DNA of 64,000 nt, from positions 1-64,000 of the forward strand of contig NZ_QGGZ01000007.1 in the NCBI RefSeq assembly GCF_003148825.1, given 5' to 3'. Positions 52,353-62,034 of the stretch are shown piece by piece. Source of the DNA: Streptomyces sp. CG 926. GTDB taxonomy: Bacteria; Actinomycetota; Actinomycetes; Streptomycetales; Streptomycetaceae. Both the position numbers and the translations under genes were made by a program. Position 1 is the first letter of the stretch. Every line of letters starts with the position of its first letter. The notes below the pieces were generated by a model. It made no database searches. It saw only the letters and a list, made by a program, of their open reading frames with translations, and was not told the DNA's origin.

Positions 52353-54272
52353 ATGGATTTCGGCACGCCGGGCAGCATGCACGCCCCGGCCGAACTCGCC
52401 TGGCTGCGCGGGGTCGACGCCTGCACCATGGGCGCCTATCCGCAGGCCGAGGAGGAGTTCCGGGCGGCCGTACGACTCGACCACACCATGGCCGACGCCT
52501 GGCTGGGCCTGCACGCGCTCCGGGTGGACACCGGCAACGCGTTACTTCGGATGTACGCCCACCGGGACCGGTTCGGCGAGCAGCGCGCCCGGCACCGGCG
52601 CACGCTGAACTCCTGGTACTGGTTGGGCTGGTGGGTGCAGCCGGTGCTGGAGAGCCGGCGGGACCTGCTCCTCGCCCATGCCTCGCACTGGCTGGACGGT
52701 CGGCACGTGCCCGAGTTGGACCAGGCGCTGGCCGCACTGCCGCCGGTGGACACCGACGCCCAGGTACGGTTCCTGCACGCCTGCCGGGCCTATCTGGTCA
52801 AGGACTGGGACCAGTTGGTCCGGCACACCGAGCCCCTGGTCGACGATCCGCTGCTGGGCATCGAGGCGGGGCTCTTCGGCGGGATGGCGCGGGTCCGGCT
52901 GGAGATGTACGGGCAGGCGGAGCCGATGCTGGCGGCGGCGCTGATGCGGTGTCGCAGCGAGCAGCCCCAGCGCAAGGAGCTGCGCTACTGGCTGGCGCGG
53001 GCGCGGGAGGGCACCGGGCGCAGTGCCGCGGCGCTGCCGCTGTACCGGGCGGTGCACCGGGTGGATCCCTCGTTCATGGACACCGCGGCCCGGTTGACGG
53101 CCATCGAGGACGGTGACGACACCGACGGCGTGGCCGACCTGGCGGGTCTGGCGGGGTACGCCGCGTACGGGAGCTACAGCGGACACGGCCCGTCCCCGGC
53201 CGGCGGGGACTTCGCGGCGGTCGCGCTGGGCGGCGGCCCCGTCCAGGACATCGCGGCGGAGGGCCAGCCGGAGCCCGATCCGCCGGCGGCGCCCACTCCC
53301 CCGTCGGGCCGGGTGGAGGGGGCGCGGCGCAAGGTTCCGGTGCCGCCGCAGGGCACGCCGGAGGGGTTGCCGGCCGGGCCCGCGGACCCGGCGGCGCTCG
53401 CCGAGGCGCTGGCGGAGCTGGAGCGGATGGTGGGTCTGGAGCCGGTCAAGCGGCAGGTGAAGGCGCTCTCGGCGCAGCTGCACATGGCGCGGCTGCGGGC
53501 GGGTCAGGGGCTGCCGGTGCAGCCGCCGAAGCGGCACTTCGTGTTCTCGGGGCCCTCCGGTACGGGCAAGACGACGGTGGCCCGGATCCTGGGCCGGGTC
53601 TTCTACGCGCTGGGGCTGCTCGGTGGCGATCACCTGGTGGAGGCGCAGCGGGCCGACCTCGTGGGCGAGTTCCTCGGGCAGACGGCGGTGAAGGCGAACG
53701 AGCTGATCGATTCGGCGATCGGCGGGGTGCTGTTCGTGGACGAGGCCTACTCGTTGTCGAACTCGGGCTACAGCAAGGGCGACGCGTACGGCGACGAGGC
53801 CTTGCAGGTGCTGCTGAAGCGGGCCGAGGACAACCGTGATCGTCTGGTGGTGATCCTGGCGGGGTACCCGGCCGGGATGGACCGGCTGCTGGCCGCCAAT
53901 CCGGGGTTGTCCTCGCGCTTCACCACCCGGGTGGACTTCCCCAGCTACCGGCCGCTGGAACTGACCGCGATCGGCGGGGTGCTGGCGGACGGGAACGGGG
54001 ACCACTGGGACGAGGAGGCGTTGGAGGAGCTGCGCAGCATCAGTGCGCACGTGGTGGAGCAGGGCTGGATCGACGAGCTCGGCAACGGCCGCTTCCTGCG
54101 GACCTTGTACGAGAAGAGTTGCGCGTACCGGGATCTGCGGCTGGCGGGCTTCGCGGGTGAGCCGTCGCGGGACGATCTGGCGACGCTCCGGCTGCCGGAT
54201 CTGATGCAGGCGTACGGGGAGGTCCTGTCGGGCCGGGGCCCTCAGGAACGGCCGGAGCCCGGGTCCCTCTGA
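52353..54272 (+). CDS. EccA/SpoVK-like AAA+ ATPase with TPR region
   Basis: A 639-residue protein. The N-terminal 300 residues are TPR-like helices (AEEEFRAAVRLDHTMADAWLGLHALR); a Pro/Gly linker follows. Residues 370-630 are a CbxX/CfqX AAA+ domain with Walker A GPSGTGKTT (Lys406) and Walker B VLFVDEAYSL (Glu464). This layout is that of EccA, the ATPase of type VII (ESX) secretion, but no other ESX gene is in the window. Codon 64 (52542-52544) is TTA, so translation should depend on the bldA tRNA. The ATG at 52353 follows GGGGGA. Confidence 0.87.
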   Translation: MDFGTPGSMHAPAELAWLRGVDACTMGAYPQAEEEFRAAVRLDHTMADAWLGLHALRVDTGNALLRMYAHRDRFGEQRARHRRTLNSWYWLGWWVQPVLESRRDLLLAHASHWLDGRHVPELDQALAALPPVDTDAQVRFLHACRAYLVKDWDQLVRHTEPLVDDPLLGIEAGLFGGMARVRLEMYGQAEPMLAAALMRCRSEQPQRKELRYWLARAREGTGRSAAALPLYRAVHRVDPSFMDTAARLTAIEDGDDTDGVADLAGLAGYAAYGSYSGHGPSPAGGDFAAVALGGGPVQDIAAEGQPEPDPPAAPTPPSGRVEGARRKVPVPPQGTPEGLPAGPADPAALAEALAELERMVGLEPVKRQVKALSAQLHMARLRAGQGLPVQPPKRHFVFSGPSGTGKTTVARILGRVFYALGLLGGDHLVEAQRADLVGEFLGQTAVKANELIDSAIGGVLFVDEAYSLSNSGYSKGDAYGDEALQVLLKRAEDNRDRLVVILAGYPAGMDRLLAANPGLSSRFTTRVDFPSYRPLELTAIGGVLADGNGDHWDEEALEELRSISAHVVEQGWIDELGNGRFLRTLYEKSCAYRDLRLAGFAGEPSRDDLATLRLPDLMQAYGEVLSGRGPQERPEPGSL

Positions 54273-54289
54273 GGATGTGCGGCGGATAC

Positions 54290-54323
54290 GCCGCCGGGGC
54301 CCGTCGTGACGGGCCCCGGCGGC
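54290..54323. terminator. Bidirectional hairpin after the AAA+ gene
   Basis: A perfect 16-bp stem, GCCGCCGGGGCCCGTC with GACGGGCCCCGGCGGC, and a 2-base loop. It sits between the AAA+ gene and a small leftward ORF. Confidence 0.82.
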
Positions 54324-54339
54324 GTGCGGTCCTGAGCGG

Positions 54340-54480
54340 TCAGTTCTTCGGCCGGCGGCCGCAGACGAGGTCGCGGGTCTCGCTGCTCGCGTCGGCGCAC
54401 CACAGGCGCCCCTTGTCCGGCGAGTACTTGGGGCACTGGCCGTTGTCCAGCTGCCATGTCGCCTTCGGCCTGGACGCCAT
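54340..54480 (-). CDS. Small three-cysteine protein (46 residues)
   Basis: A short ORF starting at ATG 54480 encodes 46 residues; the core WQLDNGQCPKYSPDK, RLWCADASSETRD and LVCGRRPKN* has three Cys, and its composition is that of a folded small protein rather than random frame. GGAG lies about 10 bases before the ATG. The family is not known to me; similar small Cys proteins bind zinc or a partner. It lies between a terminator and the CBS gene stop. Confidence 0.55.
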   Translation of the reverse strand: MASRPKATWQLDNGQCPKYSPDKGRLWCADASSETRDLVCGRRPKN

Positions 54481-54537
54481 CTCCCGCGCGCTCCGCCCCC
54501 GGACCCTCGCGGGCCCGGGGCGCGGTGATCCGATCGC

Positions 54538-55578
54538 CTAGCGGGCGAACGCCACACGGTGGGCCGGGTCGCGGACCTCACCGACCAGCATTTCGAGGAC
54601 GTCCTCCAGGGCGACCAGGCCGAGGACCCGGCCGGCCGGGTCCGCCACCTGTGCCAGGTGCGTGGCGTCCCGGCGCATGACGCCGAGGGCGTCGTCCAGC
54701 GGGACGGTGGAGCACAGCGTGGTCATCCGGCGCCAGACCCGCTGCGGGACGGCACGCTCCCGGTCCTCCAGATCCAGTACGTCCTTGACGTGCAGGTAGC
54801 CCATGAAGGCGCCGCTGTCGGCACGGACGGGGAATCGGGAGTAGCCGGTGCGCACGGTCAGCTGCTCGATCTGCCGCGGCGTCACCGCCGGGCCGACCGT
54901 GACCAGGCGGTCCGGTCCGAGGAGGACGTCGGTGACGGGGCGGCTGCCCAGTTCCAGCGCGTCCTCCAACCGCTCCTGCTCGACCGGCTCCAGGAGCCCG
55001 GCCTGCCGGGAGTCCTTGAGGAGCCGGCCCAGCTGGGCGGAGGTGTAGACGGCCTCGACCTCGTCCTTGGGCTCCACCTTGAAGAGCTTCAGGACGAGCT
55101 TGGCGCAGGCACCGAGCGCGGTGGTGACCGGCCCGCACAGGCGGGCGAAGGCGACCAGGCCCGGGCTGAACCACAGGGCGGTCCGCTCCGGGGCGGCCAT
55201 CGCCAGGTTCTTCGGCACCATCTCGCCGATCACCAGGTGCAGGAAGACCACGGCGCTCAGCGCGACGACGTAGCCGAGGGGGTGGATCAGACCCTGCGGT
55301 ACGTGGACGGCGTGGAAGACGGGCTCCAGCAGTCGGGCCACGGTGGGCTCGGCGACCGCGCCGAGGGTGAGCGAGCAGATGGTGATGCCGAACTGCGCCG
55401 CGGCCATCATGCGGGGCAGGTTCTCCAGGCCGTGGAGCACCTGGCGGGCCCGGGCGGAATCGGCCGCGAGGGGCTCGATCTGGCTGCGTCGTACGGAGAC
55501 GAGTGCGAACTCGGCGCCGACGAAAAAGCCGTTGGCAAGAACCAGCAGCAGGGCGAAGAGGAGTTGGAGCGCGTTCAT
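54538..55578 (-). CDS. CNNM/CBS-domain membrane protein, short form
   Basis: A 346-residue protein with a DUF21 (CNNM) membrane domain (NALQLLFALLLVLANGFFVGAEFALVSVRR, then further helices to about residue 140) and a CBS pair (about 200-340). The C-terminal CorC_HlyC domain found in its upstream neighbour is absent; the protein ends just after the second CBS domain. The family includes Mg/Co efflux proteins and uncharacterised hemolysin-like proteins. Its ATG overlaps the stop of the upstream CBS gene by 4 bases. Confidence 0.9.
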   Translation of the reverse strand: MNALQLLFALLLVLANGFFVGAEFALVSVRRSQIEPLAADSARARQVLHGLENLPRMMAAAQFGITICSLTLGAVAEPTVARLLEPVFHAVHVPQGLIHPLGYVVALSAVVFLHLVIGEMVPKNLAMAAPERTALWFSPGLVAFARLCGPVTTALGACAKLVLKLFKVEPKDEVEAVYTSAQLGRLLKDSRQAGLLEPVEQERLEDALELGSRPVTDVLLGPDRLVTVGPAVTPRQIEQLTVRTGYSRFPVRADSGAFMGYLHVKDVLDLEDRERAVPQRVWRRMTTLCSTVPLDDALGVMRRDATHLAQVADPAGRVLGLVALEDVLEMLVGEVRDPAHRVAFAR

Positions 55579-56969
55579 CGGGCGGCGCCTTCCAGCTCGG
55601 CGCGCTCGGGTTCGAGCACGGCCGCGGAGGCGGACCGGTACGAGCCGGCTGCGGGTACCGCCGCGAGCCGGACCAGCCGGACCCGCTCGGCGCGGTTGCG
55701 TCCGACCCGGCGGACCGACAGCTTCCAGCCGGGGAGTTCCGCCCGGTCCCCGGGGGCGGGGATCCGGCCGAGCAGGTCGGCGACGAGGCCGGCGACGGTC
55801 TCGTACGGGCCTTCGGGAACGTCCAGGCCTATCCGGCGCAGGGTCTGTACCCGGCAACTGCCGTCGGCCTCCCAGGAGGGGCGGCCGTCCTCGGCCGGTA
55901 CGGCGGCCAGTTCGGGGGTCTCGTCCTCGGCGAAGTCGTGCTCGTCGCGGACCTCGCCGACGAGTTCCTCGACGATGTCCTCCAGCGTGACGACGCCGGC
56001 GGTGCCGCCGTACTCGTCGACGACCACGGCCATCGGCTGCTCGCTGCGCAGCCGCTCCAGCAGCGGCTGCACCGGCAGGGAGCCGGGCACCAGCAGCGGG
56101 GCGACGCAGATCCGGCTCACGGACGTGCGGTCGCGTTCCGACTCGGGCACGGCGAGGGCGTCCTTGAGGTGGACGACGCCGGTGATCTCGTCGATGCGGT
56201 CGCGGTAGACCGGGAAGCGGGACAGGCCGGTGGCGCGGGTCAGGTTGAGCACGTCGGCCGCGGTGGCCGTGTGCATCAGGGCGCTGACCTTCACCCGGGG
56301 GGTCATGACGTGCTGGGCCGTGAGCTCGCCCAGCGAGAGGGTGCGGACGAAGAGGTCGGCGGTGTCCTGTTCGAGGGCGCCGGCCTGGGCCGAATGGCGG
56401 ACCAGGGAGAGCAGTTCGCCGGGGGTCCGGGCGGAGGCCATCTCCTCGGTCGGTTCCACGCCGAGCGCCCGTACGAGGCGGTTGGCCACGGCGTTGAGTG
56501 CGGCGATCACCGGCCGGAAGGCGCGGGAGAAGCCGTTCTGCGGGCCGGCGACGAAGCGTGCCACCTGGAGCGGCCGGGAGACCGCCCAGTTCTTCGGGAC
56601 GAGCTCGCCGACGACCATCTGGACGGCGGAGGCGAGCAGCATGCCGATGACGACGGCGACGCCGGAGACGGCTCCCTTCGGCAGGCCGGTCGCGGCGAGC
56701 GGCCCGGCCAGCAGTGCGGCCAGGGCGGGCTCGGCGAGCATGCCGACCACGAGGGAGGTGATGGTGATGCCGAGCTGGGTGCCGGAGAGCTGGAAGGACA
56801 GCTCCCCCAGGGCCTTGACCACCGTGCGGGCACGGCGGTCACCGTCGGCTGCGGCGCGTTCGGCCTCGGGTCGCTCCACGGTGACGAGGCCGAACTCGGC
56901 GGCCACGAAGAAACCGTTGGCGAGGATGAGGGCGAAGGCCGCCGCGAGCAGAAGTAGCGGGATGGTCAT
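55575..56969 (-). CDS. CNNM/CBS/CorC-domain membrane protein, long form
   Basis: A 464-residue protein with all three family parts: the DUF21 membrane domain (TIPLLLLAAAFALILANGFFVAAEFGLV), a CBS pair with VDEYGGTAGVVTLEDIVEELVGE, and a C-terminal CorC_HlyC domain (SCRVQTLRRIGLDVPEGPYETVAGLVADLLGRIP). It forms a two-gene unit with the short form at 54538, suggesting a heteromeric cation transporter. The two share sequence throughout the first 330 residues and look like paralogues. Confidence 0.92.
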   Translation of the reverse strand: MTIPLLLLAAAFALILANGFFVAAEFGLVTVERPEAERAAADGDRRARTVVKALGELSFQLSGTQLGITITSLVVGMLAEPALAALLAGPLAATGLPKGAVSGVAVVIGMLLASAVQMVVGELVPKNWAVSRPLQVARFVAGPQNGFSRAFRPVIAALNAVANRLVRALGVEPTEEMASARTPGELLSLVRHSAQAGALEQDTADLFVRTLSLGELTAQHVMTPRVKVSALMHTATAADVLNLTRATGLSRFPVYRDRIDEITGVVHLKDALAVPESERDRTSVSRICVAPLLVPGSLPVQPLLERLRSEQPMAVVVDEYGGTAGVVTLEDIVEELVGEVRDEHDFAEDETPELAAVPAEDGRPSWEADGSCRVQTLRRIGLDVPEGPYETVAGLVADLLGRIPAPGDRAELPGWKLSVRRVGRNRAERVRLVRLAAVPAAGSYRSASAAVLEPERAELEGAAR

Positions 56970-57168
56970 GCCGCCGCCTCCGAGGGGAGGGCGGCGCGGG
57001 TACTACCGGACGATCCGTCCATTGCTGGAGGGAGTCACTCCTCAAGTCGCAGGTGCCCACGGGCCACGAGGTCCGGGGCCGGCGGGAGGGCGCACAGCTG
57101 CGCCCCGCCACCAGGGTAGTCATTGATGTCCAGGCCGCAACGGTACGCAGCCGTGAGGATGGGCCGAC

Positions 57169-57633
57169 TCAGTGGTCGCCGGCACCCGTTCCGCGGGCTT
57201 CGGCCAGGGCGCGCAGGGCGCGGGCGTCGCCGATCGCCTGCTGCTTGGCCACGCCCGGCTGGATGCCGAGGGCGGGCAGGCTGGTGCCGTCGCTGAGGTC
57301 GAGGAACACCCACGGGTCGCCGGGGCGGAGGTTGACCCGCAGGATCTGGGCCCACTCCAGGCGGCGGGTGGTGGTCAGGTTGACGACCGTGACGCCGCTC
57401 TCGTCCGCGACCACCTTGGGGCGGCTGAGCAGGACGAGTACGGAGCTCAGCAGGACGGCGGTGAAGACGAAGCTGATCCGCTCGCCCGGGCCGAGGTTCT
57501 CCAGCAGCAGCGCGATCGCCGTGATGGTGGCGAACATGGCGAGCCCGACGCCCAGCAGGACGACCCGGGTGCGGGTCGGCCGGAAGGTGACCGGCAGGGT
57601 GGGTGGGGCGGGCTGGGCGGCGGACTCGGCCAT
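57169..57633 (-). CDS. PH-domain-containing membrane protein
   Basis: A 154-residue protein with two N-terminal membrane helices (about 24-44 and 52-69) and a bacterial PH-like domain (VVADESGVTVVNLTTTRRLEWAQILRVNLRPGDPWVFLDLSDG). It follows hisG by 69 bases and is probably the last gene of the rib-his operon. Its role is unknown. Confidence 0.87.
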   Translation of the reverse strand: MAESAAQPAPPTLPVTFRPTRTRVVLLGVGLAMFATITAIALLLENLGPGERISFVFTAVLLSSVLVLLSRPKVVADESGVTVVNLTTTRRLEWAQILRVNLRPGDPWVFLDLSDGTSLPALGIQPGVAKQQAIGDARALRALAEARGTGAGDH

Positions 57634-57702
57634 GGTGCGGTGCCTTCTGGAGGTGGCGTACGGGTCGGGTGGGGCGTGCCGGTGGGCACGCCGGTCACCC
57701 TC

Positions 57703-58551
57703 TTAGAGGCGGCAGGCGTGGATCGAGGTGGTGAGGATCGCGCGCGCGCCGAGTTCGTACAGGTCGTCCATGATCCGCTGGGCTTCCTTGGCGGGGACCA
57801 TCGCGCGGACGGCGACCCAGCCCTCGTTGTGCAGCGGGGAGACGGTCGGCGACTCCAGGCCGGGGGTGAGGGCGACGGCGCGCTCCAGGTGCTCGGCGCG
57901 GCAGTCGTAGTCCATCATCACGTAGCTGCGGGCCACCAGGACGCCCTGCAGCCGGCGCAGGAACTGCTGGGCGCGCGGGTCCTCGGGGTCGGAGGCGTTG
58001 CTGCGGATGACGACGGCCTCGGAGGTCATGATCGGCTCGCCGATGATCTCCAGGCCGGCGTTGCGCAGGCTGGTGCCGGTCTCGACGACGTCCGCGATGA
58101 TCTGCGCCACGCCGAGCTGGATCGCGGTCTCGACCGCGCCGTCGAGGTGCACGACGGAGGCGTCGATGCCCTGCTCGGCGAGGTGCTTGGCGACGATTCC
58201 CTCGTACGAGGTCGCGATCGTCATCCCGGTGAAGTCCTCGGGACCCGTCGCGGTGCCGGGCCTGGTGGCGTAGCGGAAGGTGGAGCGCCCGAAGTTCAGC
58301 GGGAGGATCTCCTCGGCGCTGGCGCCGGAGTCGAGCAGCAGGTCACGGCCGGTGATGCCGATGTCGAGCTTGCCCGAGGAGACGTAGATCGCGATGTCCT
58401 TGGGGCGGAGGTAGAAGAACTCCACCTCGTTCTCGGGGTCGACGACCACGAGCTCCTTGGACTCCTTGCGCATCCGGTAGCCGGCCTCATGGAGCATCGC
58501 CGACGCCGGTCCGGAGAGTGAACCCTTGTTGGGGACGGCGATGCGCAGCAT
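57703..58551 (-). CDS. hisG: ATP phosphoribosyltransferase
   Basis: A 282-residue long-form HisG, the first and feedback-regulated step of histidine synthesis. MLRIAVPNKGSLSGPASAMLHEAGYRMRK and DIGITGRDLLLDSGA form the catalytic lobes; the C-terminal ACT-like domain (EGWVAVRAMVPAKEAQRIMDDLYELGARAILTTSIHACRL) senses histidine. It follows hisE by 55 bases. Confidence 0.96.
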   Translation of the reverse strand: MLRIAVPNKGSLSGPASAMLHEAGYRMRKESKELVVVDPENEVEFFYLRPKDIAIYVSSGKLDIGITGRDLLLDSGASAEEILPLNFGRSTFRYATRPGTATGPEDFTGMTIATSYEGIVAKHLAEQGIDASVVHLDGAVETAIQLGVAQIIADVVETGTSLRNAGLEIIGEPIMTSEAVVIRSNASDPEDPRAQQFLRRLQGVLVARSYVMMDYDCRAEHLERAVALTPGLESPTVSPLHNEGWVAVRAMVPAKEAQRIMDDLYELGARAILTTSIHACRL

Positions 58552-58606
58552 GGGGCTTCCTTTGGTGCGTGGGTACGGGATTTACGGGCGGGTGTGCGTG
58601 CCGGAC

Positions 58607-58888
58607 TCAGAGGTGGGCGTAGACGTCGTCGAGGGAGATCCCACGCGCCACCATCATCACCTGGACGTGGTAGAGCAGCTGGGAGATCTCCTCGGCGGCG
58701 GCTTCCTTGCCCTCGTACTCGGCGGCCATCCAGACCTCGGCGGCCTCCTCGACGACCTTCTTGCCGATGGCATGGACGCCCTTGTGGACGAGCTCGGCGG
58801 TGCGGGAGGTGCTGGGGTCGCCTTCGGCGGCCTTGCGCTGGAGCTCGGTGAAGAGCTCCTCGAAGGTCTTGGGGGTCTTGTCAGCCAT
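58607..58888 (-). CDS. hisE: Phosphoribosyl-ATP pyrophosphatase
   Basis: A 93-residue MazG-like protein, the second step of histidine synthesis. [30 protein letters not shown] and [18 protein letters not shown] carry the metal-binding Glu residues. It is a stand-alone HisE, not fused to HisI. It follows ribH by 35 bases. Confidence 0.96.
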   Translation of the reverse strand: MADKTPKTFEELFTELQRKAAEGDPSTSRTAELVHKGVHAIGKKVVEEAAEVWMAAEYEGKEAAAEEISQLLYHVQVMMVARGISLDDVYAHL

Positions 58889-58923
58889 GATGGTCCTCAG
58901 AATACGGGGTTCCCCGTCGCCAC

Positions 58924-59409
58924 TCAGCGCCAGGGTTCGCTGACGGTGCGCAGGGTCATGGCGGTGGAGACGGCGGCGGTGACCGCTTCGTGCCCCTTGT
59001 CCTCGTTCGACCCCTCGAGGCCGGCGCGGTCCAGCGCCTGCTCGTCGTTGTCGCAGGTCAGTACTCCGAAGCCGACGGGGACTCCGGTGTCGATCGACAC
59101 CTGTACCAGGCCCTGGGTGACGCCCTGGCAGACGTAGTCGAAGTGCGGGGTGCCGCCGCGGATGACCACTCCGAGGGCGACGATGGCATCGTAACCGCGA
59201 CCGGCCAGTACCTTCGCCACGACCGGGAGCTCGAAGCTGCCGGGGACCCGGAGCAGGGTGGGCTCGTCGATGCCCAGCTCGTGCAGGGCCCGCAGGGCTC
59301 CGTCGACCAGTCCGTCCATGACCTTCTCGTGCCACTGGGCCGCGATCACGGCGACTCGCAGGTCTCCGCAGTTCTTCACGCTCAGTTCGGGTGCGCCCTT
59401 GCCGCTCAC
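58924..59409 (-). CDS. ribH: 6,7-dimethyl-8-ribityllumazine synthase
   Basis: A 161-residue lumazine synthase that joins the ribityl-uracil intermediate with dihydroxybutanone phosphate. [37 protein letters not shown] and [19 protein letters not shown] are the active-site motifs. It starts at GTG after GAGGAG. Confidence 0.97.
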   Translation of the reverse strand: MSGKGAPELSVKNCGDLRVAVIAAQWHEKVMDGLVDGALRALHELGIDEPTLLRVPGSFELPVVAKVLAGRGYDAIVALGVVIRGGTPHFDYVCQGVTQGLVQVSIDTGVPVGFGVLTCDNDEQALDRAGLEGSNEDKGHEAVTAAVSTAMTLRTVSEPWR

Positions 59410-59471
59410 AGCTCTGCTCCTCGGTGGTTCGTGATGGGGTGGTGGATGTATGTACGGGTGGTGGTGCGTGC

Positions 59472-60761
59472 CTACTGGTTGCCGCAGGCGGAGGTGGTCA
59501 CGGGCCCGTCCAGCCAGGGCAGGTCGTGGCCCATCCGGTCCCGCTTGGTGCGCAGGTACCGCAGATTGTGCTCGCCTGCCTCCATCGGCATGGACTCCCG
59601 GCTGGTGACCGTGATGCCGTGCCGGACGAGGGCGTCGGACTTCTCGGGGTTGTTGGTCATCAGCCGGACGCTGTGCACGCCGAGGTCGGCGAGGATCTGC
59701 GCGCCGGCGCCGTAGTCGCGGGCGTCGGCGGGCAGGCCGAGTTCCAGGTTGGCGTCGAGGGTGTCGCGGCCGCGCTCCTGGAGCTCGTAGGCGCGCAGCT
59801 TGGACAGGAGTCCGATGCCGCGGCCCTCGTGTCCGCGCAGGTAGACGACGATGCCGCGGCCCTCGGCCTTGATGCGTTCCATGGAGGCGTGCAGCTGGGG
59901 GCCGCAGTCGCAGCGCTGGGAGGCGAAGATGTCGCCGGTGAGGCACTCGGAGTGCACGCGGACCAGCATGTCGGCGCCGTCGCCGATCTCGCCGTGGACG
60001 AGGGCGACGTGCTCGACGCCGTCGACGGTGGAGCGGTAGCCGTAGGCGGTGAACTCGCCGAAGGCGGTCGGCAGGCTGACCTCGGCCTCGCGGCGCACGG
60101 TGGGCTCGGCGGAGCGGCGGTAGGCGATCAGGTCCTCGATGGAGATGATCGTCAGGCCGTGCTTGCGGGCGAAGGGGATCAGCTCGGGCAGGCGCAGCAT
60201 GACGCCGTCCTCGCCGGCGATCTCCACGATGGCGCCGGCCGGGCGCAGGCCCGCGAGGCGGGCGAGGTCGACGGCGGCCTCGGTGTGGCCGTTGCGGACC
60301 AGGACGCCGCCGGGCTTGGCGCGCAGCGGGAAGATGTGGCCGGGGCGGACGAAGTCGCCGGGCTCGCTGACCCCGTCGGCGAGCAGGCGCAGGGTGGTGG
60401 CGCGGTCGGCGGCCGAGATGCCGGTGGTGACGCCGTGGGCGGCGCTCGCGTCGACGGAGACGGTGAAGGCGGTCTTCATCGACTCGGTGTTGTTCTGGAC
60501 CATCTGCGGGAGTTCGAGCCGCTCCAGCTCGGGGCCCTCCATGGGGGCGCAGATCAGGCCGCGGCACTCGCTCATCATGAAGGCGATGATCTCGGGGGTG
60601 GCCTTCTCGGCGGCGATGACGAGGTCGCCCTCGTTCTCGCGGTCCTCGTCGTCGACGACGACGACGGGGCGGCCCGCCGCGATGTCGCGAATGGCCTGCT
60701 CGACGGGGTCGAGGCGGAAGGTCTCTTCGGGGATGTCGGGCACGGGCTTGAGGCTGGTCAT
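59472..60761 (-). CDS. ribBA: Bifunctional DHBP synthase / GTP cyclohydrolase II
   Basis: A 429-residue fusion. Residues 1-215 are 3,4-dihydroxy-2-butanone-4-phosphate synthase ([40 protein letters not shown]). Residues 220-415 are GTP cyclohydrolase II with the zinc motif [15 protein letters not shown] and [11 protein letters not shown]. Both starting reactions of riboflavin synthesis come from this protein. It overlaps ribM by 4 bases. Confidence 0.97.
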   Translation of the reverse strand: MTSLKPVPDIPEETFRLDPVEQAIRDIAAGRPVVVVDDEDRENEGDLVIAAEKATPEIIAFMMSECRGLICAPMEGPELERLELPQMVQNNTESMKTAFTVSVDASAAHGVTTGISAADRATTLRLLADGVSEPGDFVRPGHIFPLRAKPGGVLVRNGHTEAAVDLARLAGLRPAGAIVEIAGEDGVMLRLPELIPFARKHGLTIISIEDLIAYRRSAEPTVRREAEVSLPTAFGEFTAYGYRSTVDGVEHVALVHGEIGDGADMLVRVHSECLTGDIFASQRCDCGPQLHASMERIKAEGRGIVVYLRGHEGRGIGLLSKLRAYELQERGRDTLDANLELGLPADARDYGAGAQILADLGVHSVRLMTNNPEKSDALVRHGITVTSRESMPMEAGEHNLRYLRTKRDRMGHDLPWLDGPVTTSACGNQ

Positions 60762-61414
60762 GCCGTTGCTCCTTCCGGGGCCGAGGCGGGGGTGGTGGTG
60801 CGCGAGCGCTGGTACCAGTCGTAGGCGCCCCACAGCACGAGGGCGAAGTACACGACGTAGACGAGGCCGGAGAAGGCCAGGCCGTTGTTGAAGGCGAGGG
60901 GGACGCCGACCAGGTCGACGAGGAGCCAGGCGAACCAGAACTCGACGAGGCCGCGGGCCTGGGCCACCATCGCGACGATGGTGCCGACGAAGATGTAGGC
61001 GTCGGCCCACGGGCTCCACGAGAGGTTCGGGAAGAGCGTGAAGAGGCCGCCGACGGCGAGGGTGCCGAGCGCCGCGCCGCCCAGCAGGAGCCCGCGCTCC
61101 TTCCAGGTGGCGGTGCGGACGGCGATCGAGCCGTCCTGGGCCTTCTGGCGCCCGAGCTGCCAGGCGCGCCAGCCCCACACGGCGACGCCGATGACGAGGA
61201 GCTGCTTGCCGACGCCGCCCGCGAGGTGGGCGGAGGCGTAGGCGGCGATGAGGATCAGGCCGGAGAGGAGCTGGGCGGGCCAGGTCCATATGGAGCGGCG
61301 CCAGCCGAGGGCGAGCGCGGCCAGGCCCATCAGGTTGCCGATCATGTCGGACCAGATGACCTTCTGGCCGAAGACGGTGAAGGCCTCCGCGTTGAGCCAG
61401 GTCAGGGCGCTCAC
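60758..61414 (-). CDS. ribM: PnuC-family transporter, probable riboflavin uptake protein RibM
   Basis: A 218-residue membrane protein with about 7 helices and PnuC-family motifs ([47 protein letters not shown]). PnuC proteins usually carry nicotinamide riboside, but the copy inside actinobacterial rib operons, under the FMN riboswitch, is the riboflavin importer RibM. The overlaps with ribE and ribBA (4 bases each) support that role. Confidence 0.88.
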   Translation of the reverse strand: MSALTWLNAEAFTVFGQKVIWSDMIGNLMGLAALALGWRRSIWTWPAQLLSGLILIAAYASAHLAGGVGKQLLVIGVAVWGWRAWQLGRQKAQDGSIAVRTATWKERGLLLGGAALGTLAVGGLFTLFPNLSWSPWADAYIFVGTIVAMVAQARGLVEFWFAWLLVDLVGVPLAFNNGLAFSGLVYVVYFALVLWGAYDWYQRSRTTTPASAPEGATA

Positions 61415-62034
61415 TGCGCGTCTCCCGTCGCGTGCAGCGGGTCCACGCCGGCGGCCAGGAGGCGCTCGACGTACTTCGCGAGGACGTCGACCTCCAGGTT
61501 GACCGGGTCGCCGCTCTGCTTGATGCCGAGGGTGGTCAGCGCGAGGGTGGTGGGGATGAGGCTGATGGTGAACCAGTCTGCGGCGGCCTCGACCACGGTG
61601 AGGCTGACGCCGTCGACCGTGATGGAGCCCTTCTCGACGACGTAGCGGGAGAGGTTCTTCGGGAGGGCGACCTTGACGATCTCCCAGTGCTCCGAGGGGG
61701 TCCGGGAGATGATCTCGCCGGTGCCGTCCACGTGCCCCTGGACCAGGTGGCCGCCGAGCCGGCCGCCGAGGGCCATCGGGCGCTCCAGGTTGACCCGGGA
61801 GCCCGCGGTCAGGGCGCCGAGGCTGGAGCGGTTGAGGGTCTCCTGCATGACGTCGGCGGTGAACTCGCCGTCCGCGGTCTCCACGACGGTGAGGCAGACG
61901 CCGTTGACCGCGATGGAGTCACCGTGCTTGGCGTCCTCGGTGACGAGGGGGCCGCGGAGCCGGAAGCGGGAGGCTTCCTCGAGCTGCTCGACAGCGGTGA
62001 CCTCGCCCAGTTCTTCGACGATTCCGGTGAACAC
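61411..62034 (-). CDS. ribE: Riboflavin synthase
   Basis: A 207-residue enzyme that converts two lumazines to riboflavin. Two lumazine-binding repeats are visible: [18 protein letters not shown] ... [15 protein letters not shown], and [11 protein letters not shown] ... [14 protein letters not shown]. It starts at GTG directly after the ribD stop. Confidence 0.97.
   Translation of the reverse strand: MFTGIVEELGEVTAVEQLEEASRFRLRGPLVTEDAKHGDSIAVNGVCLTVVETADGEFTADVMQETLNRSSLGALTAGSRVNLERPMALGGRLGGHLVQGHVDGTGEIISRTPSEHWEIVKVALPKNLSRYVVEKGSITVDGVSLTVVEAAADWFTISLIPTTLALTTLGIKQSGDPVNLEVDVLAKYVERLLAAGVDPLHATGDAQ

Noticed and set aside
60758-61414. Nicotinamide riboside transporter PnuC
   Set aside because: Family membership is correct, but the position inside the FMN-riboswitch rib operon favours riboflavin import (RibM).
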